From: Modestobacter sp. VKM Ac-2984
GTDB lineage: Bacteria > Actinomycetota > Actinomycetes > Mycobacteriales > Geodermatophilaceae
Length of the DNA stretch: 64,000 nucleotides
Assembly: GCF_026967985.1 (NCBI RefSeq)
Contig: NZ_JAPVBJ010000005.1
Coordinates: 82,564-146,563, forward strand
Direction: 5' to 3'
Under the pieces are notes generated by a model. It ran no database searches. It was not told the origin of the DNA and saw only the letters and a program-made list of their open reading frames with translations. The translations under genes and the position numbers were made by a program. This document shows, piece by piece, positions 43,044-51,007 of this stretch (position 1 is the stretch's first letter; each line of letters starts with the position of its first letter).

Positions 43044-43099
43044 GCGACCTGACCGGCGGTGGCGGTGTCGTCGCGCTGCACCGCTGCACCCGGGTCTAG
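43044..43099 (+). pseudogene. Remnant copy of the menG 3' end
   Basis: These 56 bp repeat the last 50 bp of menG (41524-41573) with a 6-bp insertion and three substitutions after the first 16 identical bases. The frame is kept: [17 protein letters not shown] and the stop. The TAG stop is shared back-to-back with the phosphotransferase stop on the other strand through the palindrome CTAG, which suggests this is the original menG end, now separated from the gene by 1.5 kb. Confidence 0.85.
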
Positions 43100-43974
43100 C
43101 CGTCGGCCAGCACGGCCGCCAGCACGTCGCCGGCGCGCTGCCGTTCGACCGCGTTGGTCTCTGCTGCACCGGCGTACACGATCACCGCCTTCCACAGCGC
43201 CCAGGCGCGGCCGCGGGCCCAGGTGCCCTCGTCCAGGTCAAGGCCGGCCCGGAAGGCGGCCCGGCTCCGGTCGGAGAAGAGCGTCCAGGCGACGACGAGG
43301 TCGCACGCCGGGTCGCCCACCCCGCAGGTGCCGAAGTCCAGCACCGCGGCCAGCTGGCCGTCCCGCACGAGCAGGTTGCCGGCCGCGACGTCGCCGTGGA
43401 ACCAGCGTGGCGGCCGGTCCCAGGAGGTCGCGGTCGCAGCCGCCCAGACGGCGGTGGCCACCCGGCCGTCGATCGCGTCGCCGAGCGCCTCGATCGCCGC
43501 GTGCGTCTCGGTCGCGTAGTGGCTGAGCGGGGCGCCGCGGAACCAGCTGTGCGACCCGGCCGGTGGCCCGTCGGTCGGGTCCACCTGCTGGAGGGCGGCG
43601 AGGAAGCCGGCCAGGTCGGTGGCGAACGTGCTGAGGTCAGCGACCGGCGCAGCGGATGCGTCGGTCCCCTCCAGCCAGCGGTACACCGACCACGGCCACG
43701 GGAAGCCCGCCCCGGGAACCCCCTGGCCGAGCGGCACGGGGATCGGCAGCGGCAGCCGCGGCGCCAGGCGAGGGAGCCAGGTCTGTTCCTTGTCCACCTG
43801 GCCGGCGTAGGCCGCCGCGCTCGGCAGCCGGACGAGCATCTCCGCACCGAGCCGGAACGCGCGGTTGTCCCAGCCGCCCGGCCGCACCGGGACGACCGGG
43901 AGGTGCGCCCACTCCGGGAACTGGCTCTCGACCAGCCGGCGCACCAGCGGGACGTCGATGCGCGGAGTGCTCAT
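43096..43974 (-). CDS. Aminoglycoside phosphotransferase-family kinase
   Basis: A 292-residue protein-kinase-like phosphotransferase. It has a catalytic loop RWFHGDVAAGNLLV (about 203-216) and a metal-binding AVLDFGTCGVGDPACDL (about 222-238). The N-lobe contains RLGAEMLVRLPS with the ATP lysine replaced by the family-typical arrangement. Members include antibiotic kinases and many metabolite kinases; a resistance role cannot be claimed. The ATG at 43974 is 52 bp downstream of ugd, on the same strand. The stop overlaps the menG remnant. Confidence 0.85.
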   Translation of the reverse strand: MSTPRIDVPLVRRLVESQFPEWAHLPVVPVRPGGWDNRAFRLGAEMLVRLPSAAAYAGQVDKEQTWLPRLAPRLPLPIPVPLGQGVPGAGFPWPWSVYRWLEGTDASAAPVADLSTFATDLAGFLAALQQVDPTDGPPAGSHSWFRGAPLSHYATETHAAIEALGDAIDGRVATAVWAAATATSWDRPPRWFHGDVAAGNLLVRDGQLAAVLDFGTCGVGDPACDLVVAWTLFSDRSRAAFRAGLDLDEGTWARGRAWALWKAVIVYAGAAETNAVERQRAGDVLAAVLADG

Positions 43975-44026
43975 CGGATCACCGTGCCTGTCCCGGCCTG
44001 CCCGGGCCGTCGACTCCCCGGCCCGG

Positions 44027-45346
44027 TCAGCCGGCGCGGCGGCCCAGCGCGCGGTAGGTCCAGCCCGCGGCGACCCAGCGGTCACGGTCGAGTGCGTTGC
44101 GGCCGTCCAGCATCCGCTTCTGCCCGACGATCTTCCCGAAGGACACCGGGTCCAGGTCCCGGTACTGCTGCCACTCGGTGAGCACGAGGACCGCGTCGGC
44201 GCGGTCGGCGGCCTCCTCGGGGGTGTCCACGGCATCCAGCTGGGGCCAGCTGCGGCGGATGTTGTCCCCGGCCGCCGGGTCGGTCACGCGCACCGCGGCA
44301 CCCTGCAGCTGCAGCTGCGCGGCGACATTCAGTGCCGGGGAGTCGCGGATGTCGTCGCTGTTGGGCTTGAACGCCGCTCCCAGCACCGCCACCCGCTTGC
44401 CGACCAGCGACCCGTCGCAGACCTCACGGGCCAGGTCCACCATCCGGATCCGGCGGCGCATGTTGATGTTGTCGACCTCGCGCAGGAACGTCAGCGCCTG
44501 GTCGGCACCGAGCTCACCGGCGCGGGCCATGAACGCCCGGATGTCCTTGGGCAGACAGCCACCGCCGAAGCCGAGGCCGGCGTTGAGGAACTTGCGGCCG
44601 ATCCGGTCGTCGTGCCCGATCGCATCCGCCAACTGCTTCACATCGGCGCCGGTGGCCTCGCACAGCTCGGCCATCGCGTTGATGAAGGAGATCTTCGTGG
44701 CCAGGAACGAGTTCGCCGCCGTCTTCACCATCTCCGCCGTCGCGTAGTCGGTGACCACCTGCGGAGTACCGGCCGCCACGATCGAGGCATAGACCTCGTC
44801 CAGCATCGCCCGCGCCGTCTCACCGTCGGCGCCGGCCGGCAGGCCGTAGACCAGCCGGTCCGGGTGCAGCGTGTCCTGCACCGCGAAGCCCTCCCGCAGG
44901 AACTCCGGGTTCCAGGCCAGCATCGCCCCCGGCACCTTGCCCTCGACCATCTCGGCCAGCCTCGTTGCGGTGCCCACCGGGACCGTGGACTTCCCGGCGA
45001 CCAGCTCCCCCGGCTCCAGCACGTCCAGCAGCGACTCGACCGCGGCCTCCACGAAGCGCATGTCCGCGGCGTACTCCCCGCGCCGCTGCGGCGTCCCGAC
45101 GCAGACGAAGTACACCGCCGACCCGGCGGCGTCGGCCATGTCGGAGCTGAAGCGCAGCCGCCCGGACTCCAGCGAGCTGCTCAGCAGCTCCTCGAACCCC
45201 GGCTCGTAGAACGGCGCCTTCGCCCGCTGCAGTGCGTGGACCTTGGACTGGTCGACGTCGACGCCGACGACGTCGTGCCCGAGCTCGGCCATCGACGCCG
45301 CGTGCACGGCGCCCAAGTAGCCACAACCGATGACGGCGATCTTCAT
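44027..45346 (-). CDS. ugd: UDP-glucose 6-dehydrogenase
   Basis: A 439-residue enzyme oxidising UDP-glucose to UDP-glucuronate. N-terminal NAD loop VIGCGYLGAVHAASMAELGH, conserved FVCVGTPQ and NPEFLREGFAV, catalytic cysteine in GLGFGGGCLPKDIRAF (about residue 265), and C-terminal LGAAFKPNSDDIRDSPAL. GDP-mannose dehydrogenases are close relatives, but the motif wording favours the UDP-glucose type. It is divergent from the GT2 polysaccharide synthase gene, for which it can supply the sugar donor. Confidence 0.93.
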   Translation of the reverse strand: MKIAVIGCGYLGAVHAASMAELGHDVVGVDVDQSKVHALQRAKAPFYEPGFEELLSSSLESGRLRFSSDMADAAGSAVYFVCVGTPQRRGEYAADMRFVEAAVESLLDVLEPGELVAGKSTVPVGTATRLAEMVEGKVPGAMLAWNPEFLREGFAVQDTLHPDRLVYGLPAGADGETARAMLDEVYASIVAAGTPQVVTDYATAEMVKTAANSFLATKISFINAMAELCEATGADVKQLADAIGHDDRIGRKFLNAGLGFGGGCLPKDIRAFMARAGELGADQALTFLREVDNINMRRRIRMVDLAREVCDGSLVGKRVAVLGAAFKPNSDDIRDSPALNVAAQLQLQGAAVRVTDPAAGDNIRRSWPQLDAVDTPEEAADRADAVLVLTEWQQYRDLDPVSFGKIVGQKRMLDGRNALDRDRWVAAGWTYRALGRRAG

Positions 45347-45689
45347 GGGTCTCCTGGTGTCGAGGGGGCGTCGGATGCCGGCACACGTGTCCTGCCGCTG
45401 GGCGGCACGGACGCTGCGGCCGCCGGCTCCGAACGCACGCTAGGGCTACCCAGCGTGACTGCGCCACTTGGGCGATCATGGGCATCCTCACCCAGACGCG
45501 CTGCTGATCACCCCTTGCAAGTGAAAAGCGACGGTCTGCGACGTCACCGAGAGTTAACACACTCTTCTGCATGACCTCCGGCGGAGTGGGCACCCGACCG
45601 CCCGACATGCGCCCTGATCGGCACTGCTGGAGTGGACTGCCGGCTGGTCGGGAGTGCTCCACAGTCCTGAGCACAGGGAGCTGCCGAGA
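45347..45689. other. Divergent promoter region of the exopolysaccharide locus
   Basis: A 343-bp gap without a gene between divergent ugd and the GT2 gene. It contains an unusually A/T-rich patch around 45518-45570 (including AAGTGAAAAGCG and GAGAGTTAACACACTC) that stands out in this genome and is a likely promoter or regulator-binding zone. I cannot assign specific -10 and -35 elements or an operator. Confidence 0.4.
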
Positions 45690-46949
45690 GTGGTCGACGT
45701 CCTGACCTTCCTCACCGAGAACTGGTACGCCGCGCTACCGATCGGAGTCGTCGGCGTCCTGTCCTGGTCGATCTGGCTGATCCGCAAGATCATGTCCGCC
45801 GGCTACCGGTCGTTGGTGAACGACTTCCGAACCACGACCTCCGTGGTCGTCCCGTCGTTCCGGGAGGACCCGGACGTGCTCGACCGGTGCCTGGACACCT
45901 GGCTCGGGCAGGACCCGACGGAGGTCATCGTCGTCCTGGACGTCGAGGACGCGGAGGCGTTCGCCCGCCTCACCGCCCGCGAGGACCCGCGGCTGACGGT
46001 GATCTCGTTCGCGCACGAGGGCAAGCGGTCGGCGCTCGGCGTCGGCATCCGAGCAGCCACCAGTGAGGTCGTGGTCCTCTGCGACTCGGACACGAACTGG
46101 CAGTCGGGCCTGCTCGAGGCCGTCCAGATGCCGTTCGTCGACCCCGAGGTCGGCGCGGTGGGCACCCGGCAGAACGTGCACCTGCCCACCTCGAACATCT
46201 GGCGTCGCGTCGCGGACTGGATCATCGACCTCCGCTACCTGGACTACGTGCCGGCCACCTCGCGGGCCGGCGCGGTCGTGTGCGTCTCGGGCCGGACGGC
46301 GGCCTACCGGCGCGCCGCCGTGCTCCCGGTCCTGGAGAACCTCGAACACGAGTTCTTCCTGGGGCGGCGGTGCATCGCCGGTGACGACGGCCGGCTCACC
46401 TGGCTGGTGCTGGCCAGCGGCTACAAGACGGTGCACCAGGACAGCGCCCGTGCGCTGTCCATGTTCCCCAGCACGTTCCGTGCCTTCTGCAAGCAGCGGA
46501 TCCGCTGGAGCCGCAACTCCTACCGCTGCTACCTGACCGCGGCGTGGAAGGGCTGGCTGTGGCGGGTGCCGCTGGTCAGTCAGATCACCGTCCTGCAGAT
46601 CCTGTTCACGCCGGTGACGATGTTCGCGGCCGTCTTCTACGTCGTCGCCTCGAGCTTCAGCGACCGCGGCTGGATCGCCCTGGCGCTGTCGCTGACCTGG
46701 GTGTTCGTCGGCCGTGCGATCCGCAGCATCAGCCACCTGCGGCGTCGGCCGAGCGACATCGCGATCCTGCCGCTCGTCGCCCTGGTCATCGTCCTGGTGG
46801 CCCTGCCGATCAAGACCTACGCCCTGCTCACCATGAACAAGCAGGGCTGGCTCACCCGGCATGCAGGCCTCACCGGCGGCGAGGGCCAGGACGAGGCCAG
46901 CCTCGTCAGCACCTCCTCGGCCGCCCCGGTCGCGGCGGTGACCGCGTGA
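45690..46949 (+). CDS. Family 2 processive glycosyltransferase, hyaluronan-synthase-like
   Basis: A 419-residue membrane glycosyltransferase. An N-terminal helix (about 13-33) is followed by the catalytic domain with SVVVPSFREDP, VVLCDSDTNW (DxD), the acceptor block AGDDGRLTWLVLASGYKTV, and the processive QxxRW motif in CKQRIRWSRNSYR (about 275), then four C-terminal helices. The GDDxxLT and QRIRW wording is close to hyaluronan, chitin and NodC-type synthases that make and export the polymer. The GTG at 45690 has GGGAG upstream. It is coupled to the beta-helix gene by a 4-bp overlap. Confidence 0.88.
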   Translation: MVDVLTFLTENWYAALPIGVVGVLSWSIWLIRKIMSAGYRSLVNDFRTTTSVVVPSFREDPDVLDRCLDTWLGQDPTEVIVVLDVEDAEAFARLTAREDPRLTVISFAHEGKRSALGVGIRAATSEVVVLCDSDTNWQSGLLEAVQMPFVDPEVGAVGTRQNVHLPTSNIWRRVADWIIDLRYLDYVPATSRAGAVVCVSGRTAAYRRAAVLPVLENLEHEFFLGRRCIAGDDGRLTWLVLASGYKTVHQDSARALSMFPSTFRAFCKQRIRWSRNSYRCYLTAAWKGWLWRVPLVSQITVLQILFTPVTMFAAVFYVVASSFSDRGWIALALSLTWVFVGRAIRSISHLRRRPSDIAILPLVALVIVLVALPIKTYALLTMNKQGWLTRHAGLTGGEGQDEASLVSTSSAAPVAAVTA

Positions 46950-48661
46950 GCGGGCGGGAGGTGGGCACGGTGACCCGGCTGCTCACCGTCAGCGCAGCGG
47001 TCGCCGCCGTGCTGGGCGTGGCCGTCGTCTGGGGCCCGCTGGAGGGCACCGACCCGTCGGCACAGGCCGGGACGACCGTGGCGCCGGCCGCCGCCGCGGC
47101 CCCGGTGTCCAGCGTCGCGGCCGAGCGGCAGAGCGCCATCCTCACCGCCGAGGACGAGCGGTTGCTGACGATCGTCGGCTCCATCCGGCCGGGTTCGCCG
47201 CCCTACGTGCAGGAGCACGACGGCACCCGGACGCTCGTGCTGACCGCCGGTGGCCTGGCGTACGGGCTGTCGGACCTCATCGAGCTGGGCGCCGCCGAGG
47301 TCCAGCCGGACGGGGTCGTGTTGCTGACCGAGCACGTGTTCGTGGCCCCCGGCGCGCGGCTGATCATCGATGCCCCGGGAACGACCCTCCGGCTGCGCAG
47401 CGGGATCTCGGGCTTCGTCTCCCTGGTCGCCTGGAAGGCCGACATGACCCTCGCCGGTGCTGACGGGCAGCCGCTCACGGTGACCAGCTGGAGCAGCAGG
47501 AAGCGCGGCCCGGACCCCAGCCCCGTCGACGGCCGCGCCTACGTGCGCGACGCGAGCGGTGCGATGGAGCTGCGCCACGTGACCGTCAGCGACCTGGGCT
47601 TCTGGTCCGGCCGCACCAGCGGGGTCGCGTGGACGGGCAGCTCCAGCACGGAGGCGACCGGCGCCATCATGGGCTCGACGTTCCGTGACAACCACTACGG
47701 CGCCTTCGCCTCCAAGGCCGAGGAGCTGACCGTGATCGGCTCGGACTTCTCCGACAACGCCGTCGACGGGCTGTCCCTGCACCGCAGCACCGCGCAGACG
47801 GTGATCGAGGACTCGACGGCGCGCGGCAACGGGCGGCACGGCTTCTCCGCCGACCAGGGCTCGGAGTCGGTGACCTACACGGACGTGACAGCGGAGAAGA
47901 ACGCCGCCTACGGCATCTTCTTCAGCGGCACCCCGCTGTCGGACGGCCGGTCCGCCGGCGGCGCCTCGCTGCGCGCCTACGGCGAGGTCCACGTCGACGG
48001 CGGGGTCTTCCGGGAGAACGGCAAGGCCGGGCTGCGCGTGGTCGACGGCGACGACGTGACCATCACCGGCACCCGGGTCGCCGACAACACCGACGGCATC
48101 GTGCTGGTGGGGACGGCGGCGCCCACGGCGGTGCAGGGCAGCACCGTCTCCGGCAACGACCGGTTCGGGATCACCGTGAGCGGGGGAGAGGCCGCCGTGA
48201 CCGGCAACAAGGTGTCCGGCTCCGAGACCGCCATCCGCGTGCGGGACGCAGCCGTGGACGTCGTCGACAACAACGTCCGTGAGGCGACCTCGCACGCCAT
48301 CTCGGTGGTCGGTGCCTCGGCCGGCTCCACCGTCGAGGAGAACACCATCGGCGGCCGGGGGCCCAGCGGGCTGGACGTCTACCGGGTGGCCGAGGGCGTG
48401 TCGATCGACCTCGCCACCAACGACGTCGGGGGCTGGACCCGGGACCGGGACAACTGGACGTACTGGTCCACGTTCATCCCCAACCACCCGATGCTGCTCC
48501 TCTGGGTCCTGGTCCTGGGCGTGCCCGTGCTGCTCGGCATCCGGGCCCGGCGCTCAGCGGTCGCGCCCGGCACCAAGCCGTACGGGGACGACATCCGCCG
48601 GGAGTGGCAGCCGCCGGCCCGGGTCGAGGTCGGCCGCCGCACCGCCGGGGGCCGGTCCTGA
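46946..48661 (+). CDS. Membrane-anchored right-handed beta-helix protein
   Basis: A 571-residue extracytoplasmic protein: an N-terminal signal/anchor (about 8-30), an Ala-rich linker, a parallel beta-helix domain (about 140-500) with repeated N/D-G-turn rungs (GSTFRDNHYGAFA, GSDFSDNAVDGLSL, GGVFRENGKAGLRV, GSTVSGNDRFGITV), and a C-terminal helix HPMLLLWVLVLGVPVLLGI with a basic cytoplasmic tail. The fold is shared with NosD, polysaccharide lyases and mannuronan epimerases. Coupling to the GT2 gene suggests it acts on the nascent polymer. The GTG at 46946 is used; GTG 46961 or 46970 are possible. Confidence 0.85.
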   Translation: MSGREVGTVTRLLTVSAAVAAVLGVAVVWGPLEGTDPSAQAGTTVAPAAAAAPVSSVAAERQSAILTAEDERLLTIVGSIRPGSPPYVQEHDGTRTLVLTAGGLAYGLSDLIELGAAEVQPDGVVLLTEHVFVAPGARLIIDAPGTTLRLRSGISGFVSLVAWKADMTLAGADGQPLTVTSWSSRKRGPDPSPVDGRAYVRDASGAMELRHVTVSDLGFWSGRTSGVAWTGSSSTEATGAIMGSTFRDNHYGAFASKAEELTVIGSDFSDNAVDGLSLHRSTAQTVIEDSTARGNGRHGFSADQGSESVTYTDVTAEKNAAYGIFFSGTPLSDGRSAGGASLRAYGEVHVDGGVFRENGKAGLRVVDGDDVTITGTRVADNTDGIVLVGTAAPTAVQGSTVSGNDRFGITVSGGEAAVTGNKVSGSETAIRVRDAAVDVVDNNVREATSHAISVVGASAGSTVEENTIGGRGPSGLDVYRVAEGVSIDLATNDVGGWTRDRDNWTYWSTFIPNHPMLLLWVLVLGVPVLLGIRARRSAVAPGTKPYGDDIRREWQPPARVEVGRRTAGGRS

Positions 48662-48714
48662 CCCGGCGGCGGGCGCCGGGGGGTGGCGGCGTGGCGACGG
48701 CCTACGGTGGCCGG

Positions 48715-49779
48715 ATGCGCCGACTCGTCCCGCTGCTCGGGGCCCTGGTCCTGCTCGGCGCCTGCTCCTCCGCCGACCGCGACGACCCGGAGGCGGCGCC
48801 GGCGCCCGCCGACACCGCCGCGCCCGCTCCGTCGGGGGCGTCCACGCCGGCCACGCCCCCTCCAGCAGCGGTCGCCGGGTGCGAGGGCGCCCAGGTCGTC
48901 GACGTCAGCACCGGGGCGCAGCTGCAGCGCGCGCTGGACGACGCCACGGCCGGGCAGGTCATCCGGCTGGCCGACGGCCGGTACGAGGGGAACTTCGTGG
49001 CGACCGCGGAGGCCACGGTGGACGCCCCGATCCACCTGTGCGGCAGCCGGGGCGCCGTCCTCGACGGCGGTGAGATCGACGGCAACTACACCCTGCACCT
49101 CAGCGGTGCGGACCACTGGCGGGTCACGGGGCTGACGGTGACCGGTGGGCAGAAGGGCGTGATGGTCGACGCGGGGGTCGGCAACCGGATCGAGGGCCTC
49201 CTGGTGACCTCGATGGGCGACGAGGCGATCCACCTGCGCACCCACAGCACCGACAACGTCGTCGTGGGCAACACCATCCGGGACACCGGGCTCCGCAAAC
49301 CCCAGTTCGGCGAGGGCATCTACGTGGGCACGGCCGAGAGCAACTGGTGTCAGATCAGTGACTGCGAGCCGGACCGCAGCGATCGCAACGTCGTCGATGG
49401 CAACGACATCGCCGGGACGACCGCAGAGGCGGTGGACATCAAGGAGGGCACGACCGGCGGCATGCTCCGCGGCAACAGCTTCGACGGCTCGGACATGGTC
49501 GAGGCCGACTCCTGGGTCGACGTCAAGGGCAACGACTGGACGGTCGCGGACAACACCGGCACCGCGGCGCCGGTGGACGGCTTCCAGGTGCACGAGGTGG
49601 TCGACGGCTGGGGCCGGGGCAACGTCTTCACCGGCAACACCGGGTCGGTCGACGGGGACGGCTACATGATCAACGTCGCCGGTCCCCGGACGATCCGGGA
49701 GAACAACCGGGTCAGCTGCGACAACGACGCCGGTGGCGCCGACCAGGGGATCAGCAACATCGACTGCGGCAGGGCCTGA
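48715..49779 (+). CDS. Beta-helix lipoprotein, polysaccharide lyase-like
   Basis: A 354-residue lipoprotein with lipobox LLGACS, a Pro/Ala linker to about residue 55, and a right-handed beta-helix from about 65 to the end. Rungs include ADGRYEGNFVAT, LCGSRGAVLDGGEIDG, NRIEGLLVTSMGDEAIHLRTH, NVVDGNDIAGTTAEAVDIKEG and NVFTGNTGSVDGDGYMI. Four cysteines may form disulfides. The layout resembles secreted pectate-lyase-fold proteins (DUF1565/NosD-like). It is third in the GT2 operon, 53 bp after the anchored beta-helix gene and before a strong terminator. Substrate unknown. Confidence 0.83.
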   Translation: MRRLVPLLGALVLLGACSSADRDDPEAAPAPADTAAPAPSGASTPATPPPAAVAGCEGAQVVDVSTGAQLQRALDDATAGQVIRLADGRYEGNFVATAEATVDAPIHLCGSRGAVLDGGEIDGNYTLHLSGADHWRVTGLTVTGGQKGVMVDAGVGNRIEGLLVTSMGDEAIHLRTHSTDNVVVGNTIRDTGLRKPQFGEGIYVGTAESNWCQISDCEPDRSDRNVVDGNDIAGTTAEAVDIKEGTTGGMLRGNSFDGSDMVEADSWVDVKGNDWTVADNTGTAAPVDGFQVHEVVDGWGRGNVFTGNTGSVDGDGYMINVAGPRTIRENNRVSCDNDAGGADQGISNIDCGRA

Positions 49780-49784
49780 CCGCG

Positions 49785-49815
49785 CCGGGCGGGGTCGGTG
49801 GCCGACCCCGCCCGG
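49785..49815 (+). terminator. Terminator of the exopolysaccharide operon
   Basis: A perfect 14-bp stem (49785-49798 against 49802-49815) with a 3-nt loop TGG starts 5 bp after the beta-helix lipoprotein stop. This is one of the strongest hairpins in the window. Confidence 0.8.
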
Positions 49816-49980
49816 ACGGCGCCTCCGGGAGCCCGCTGCCCGGCTCGCGCGCCCCACCAGGAACACCCCACCCACCTGGGTGGACACGGGTGCAGGGTCG
49901 TTGACCCAGCCGGGTCCGATCACGATGCTGAGCCGCCGGACGACGGTCGTCGTCCCCTCCCGGGAAGGCGTGCTGCATCG

Positions 49981-50901
49981 ATGAGCCACCTCTGGGGGGC
50001 AGGTGGATCTGCCCCCGTCGCCTGGCCCGCAGCCGCCATGGGGGAGCCGCGGGGCCAGGCACCGGCGCGTCGCCGTCCCGGAGCTGCGCTGACGGCCGCA
50101 GTCCTGGCCCTCGTCTCCGCCGGGCTGCTCCTGCTGTCACTGGTGACCGTGCTGGCCGAGGCGGCCACCGGGCTGGGGACCGCCTCCGCCGAGCGGTCGT
50201 CGACGATCGTCGGCGTCGTCCTGACCGCGGCGCTGACCGCGCTGCTCCTGCTGGGCGCCGTCTGCCTGCTGCGGGGCGCCGGGCGCACGCTCCTGCTGGC
50301 GGGCAGCTGGCTGGAGGTGGGCGTCACCCTGGTCACCATCGCCTGGTGGTCGGGCGAGGGCCGCTGGACGGAGGAGTCCTCGCCCCTGGTCGCCGGAGCA
50401 GGCCTCCTGCTCGCCCTTCTACTGGCGCTGGTGCAGACGGGGTCGGCGCACCACCGGTCGGTCGGCCGGTGGCTGGCGGGCTCCGCCGAGGCGCCACGGG
50501 TCTTCCCCGCCGGTCGCACCGGCGGCCGGCTGCTCATCGCCGTGCTCGCCCCGGTCGCCACGCTCGCCCTGGCCACGGTCGTCGTGGTCGCGGTCGCCGG
50601 GGACCCGGGCGCCGCGGCGCTCGCTGACCGGCTCCACGCGACCGGTGTCGACGTGCGTTCCTCGGGTGAGCTCCTCCGCCTGCCGACCGAGCCACCGGAG
50701 CCCGGCTGGCCGGGCTGGGCGGTGGATCTCGCCCCGGGCGCGGAGGCCTGCTTCGCCGGGTCGATGGCTGCCTGCGACGACCTGTACTGGGAGAGCGTCG
50801 TGGGGGGCGTCCACGAGCAGTACGGCTCGACCTGCGGTGGCCGGCTCACCGAGGAGGTCGAGGGCGGCTGTGTGACGTTGTCGGGTCGCCGGATCAACTG
50901 A
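49981..50901 (+). CDS. Membrane protein with secreted cysteine domain, paralogue A
   Basis: A 306-residue protein with about five hydrophobic segments (about 33-55, 70-90, 100-120, 125-145 and 180-205) and a C-terminal extracytoplasmic domain. That domain holds the pattern CFAGSMAACDDLYWES, YGSTCGGRL and GGCVTL: four cysteines that could form two disulfides. The same domain ends the next gene's product. Such C-terminal cysteine domains are frequent in Geodermatophilaceae-like genomes, but I know no function. The ATG at 49981 is used; the upstream ribosome-binding site is weak. Confidence 0.68.
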   Translation: MSHLWGAGGSAPVAWPAAAMGEPRGQAPARRRPGAALTAAVLALVSAGLLLLSLVTVLAEAATGLGTASAERSSTIVGVVLTAALTALLLLGAVCLLRGAGRTLLLAGSWLEVGVTLVTIAWWSGEGRWTEESSPLVAGAGLLLALLLALVQTGSAHHRSVGRWLAGSAEAPRVFPAGRTGGRLLIAVLAPVATLALATVVVVAVAGDPGAAALADRLHATGVDVRSSGELLRLPTEPPEPGWPGWAVDLAPGAEACFAGSMAACDDLYWESVVGGVHEQYGSTCGGRLTEEVEGGCVTLSGRRIN

Positions 50902-51007
50902 TCGGGTGACCTCGGGCCCCACCGGTTTGACCCGCAGATGATCACTGACCACCCTGATCAGCCGGACGGCGGTGGCGCCGTCGACGAGGAACGGGGTTCG
51001 CACGCCG

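Noticed and set aside
42881-43099. A 72-codon plus-strand frame ending in the menG-like tail
   Set aside because: Only the last 18 codons resemble anything (menG); the rest is not protein-like, so it is a remnant rather than a gene.
41574-43099. Classical integrative element or prophage with att sites
   Set aside because: No integrase, transposase or phage gene, and the duplicated menG end is imperfect (6-bp insertion and substitutions). It is kept as an insertion of unknown mechanism.
43096-43974. Antibiotic-resistance determinant
   Set aside because: Only general phosphotransferase motifs are visible; this family has many metabolic members, and the gene is in a chromosomal core context.
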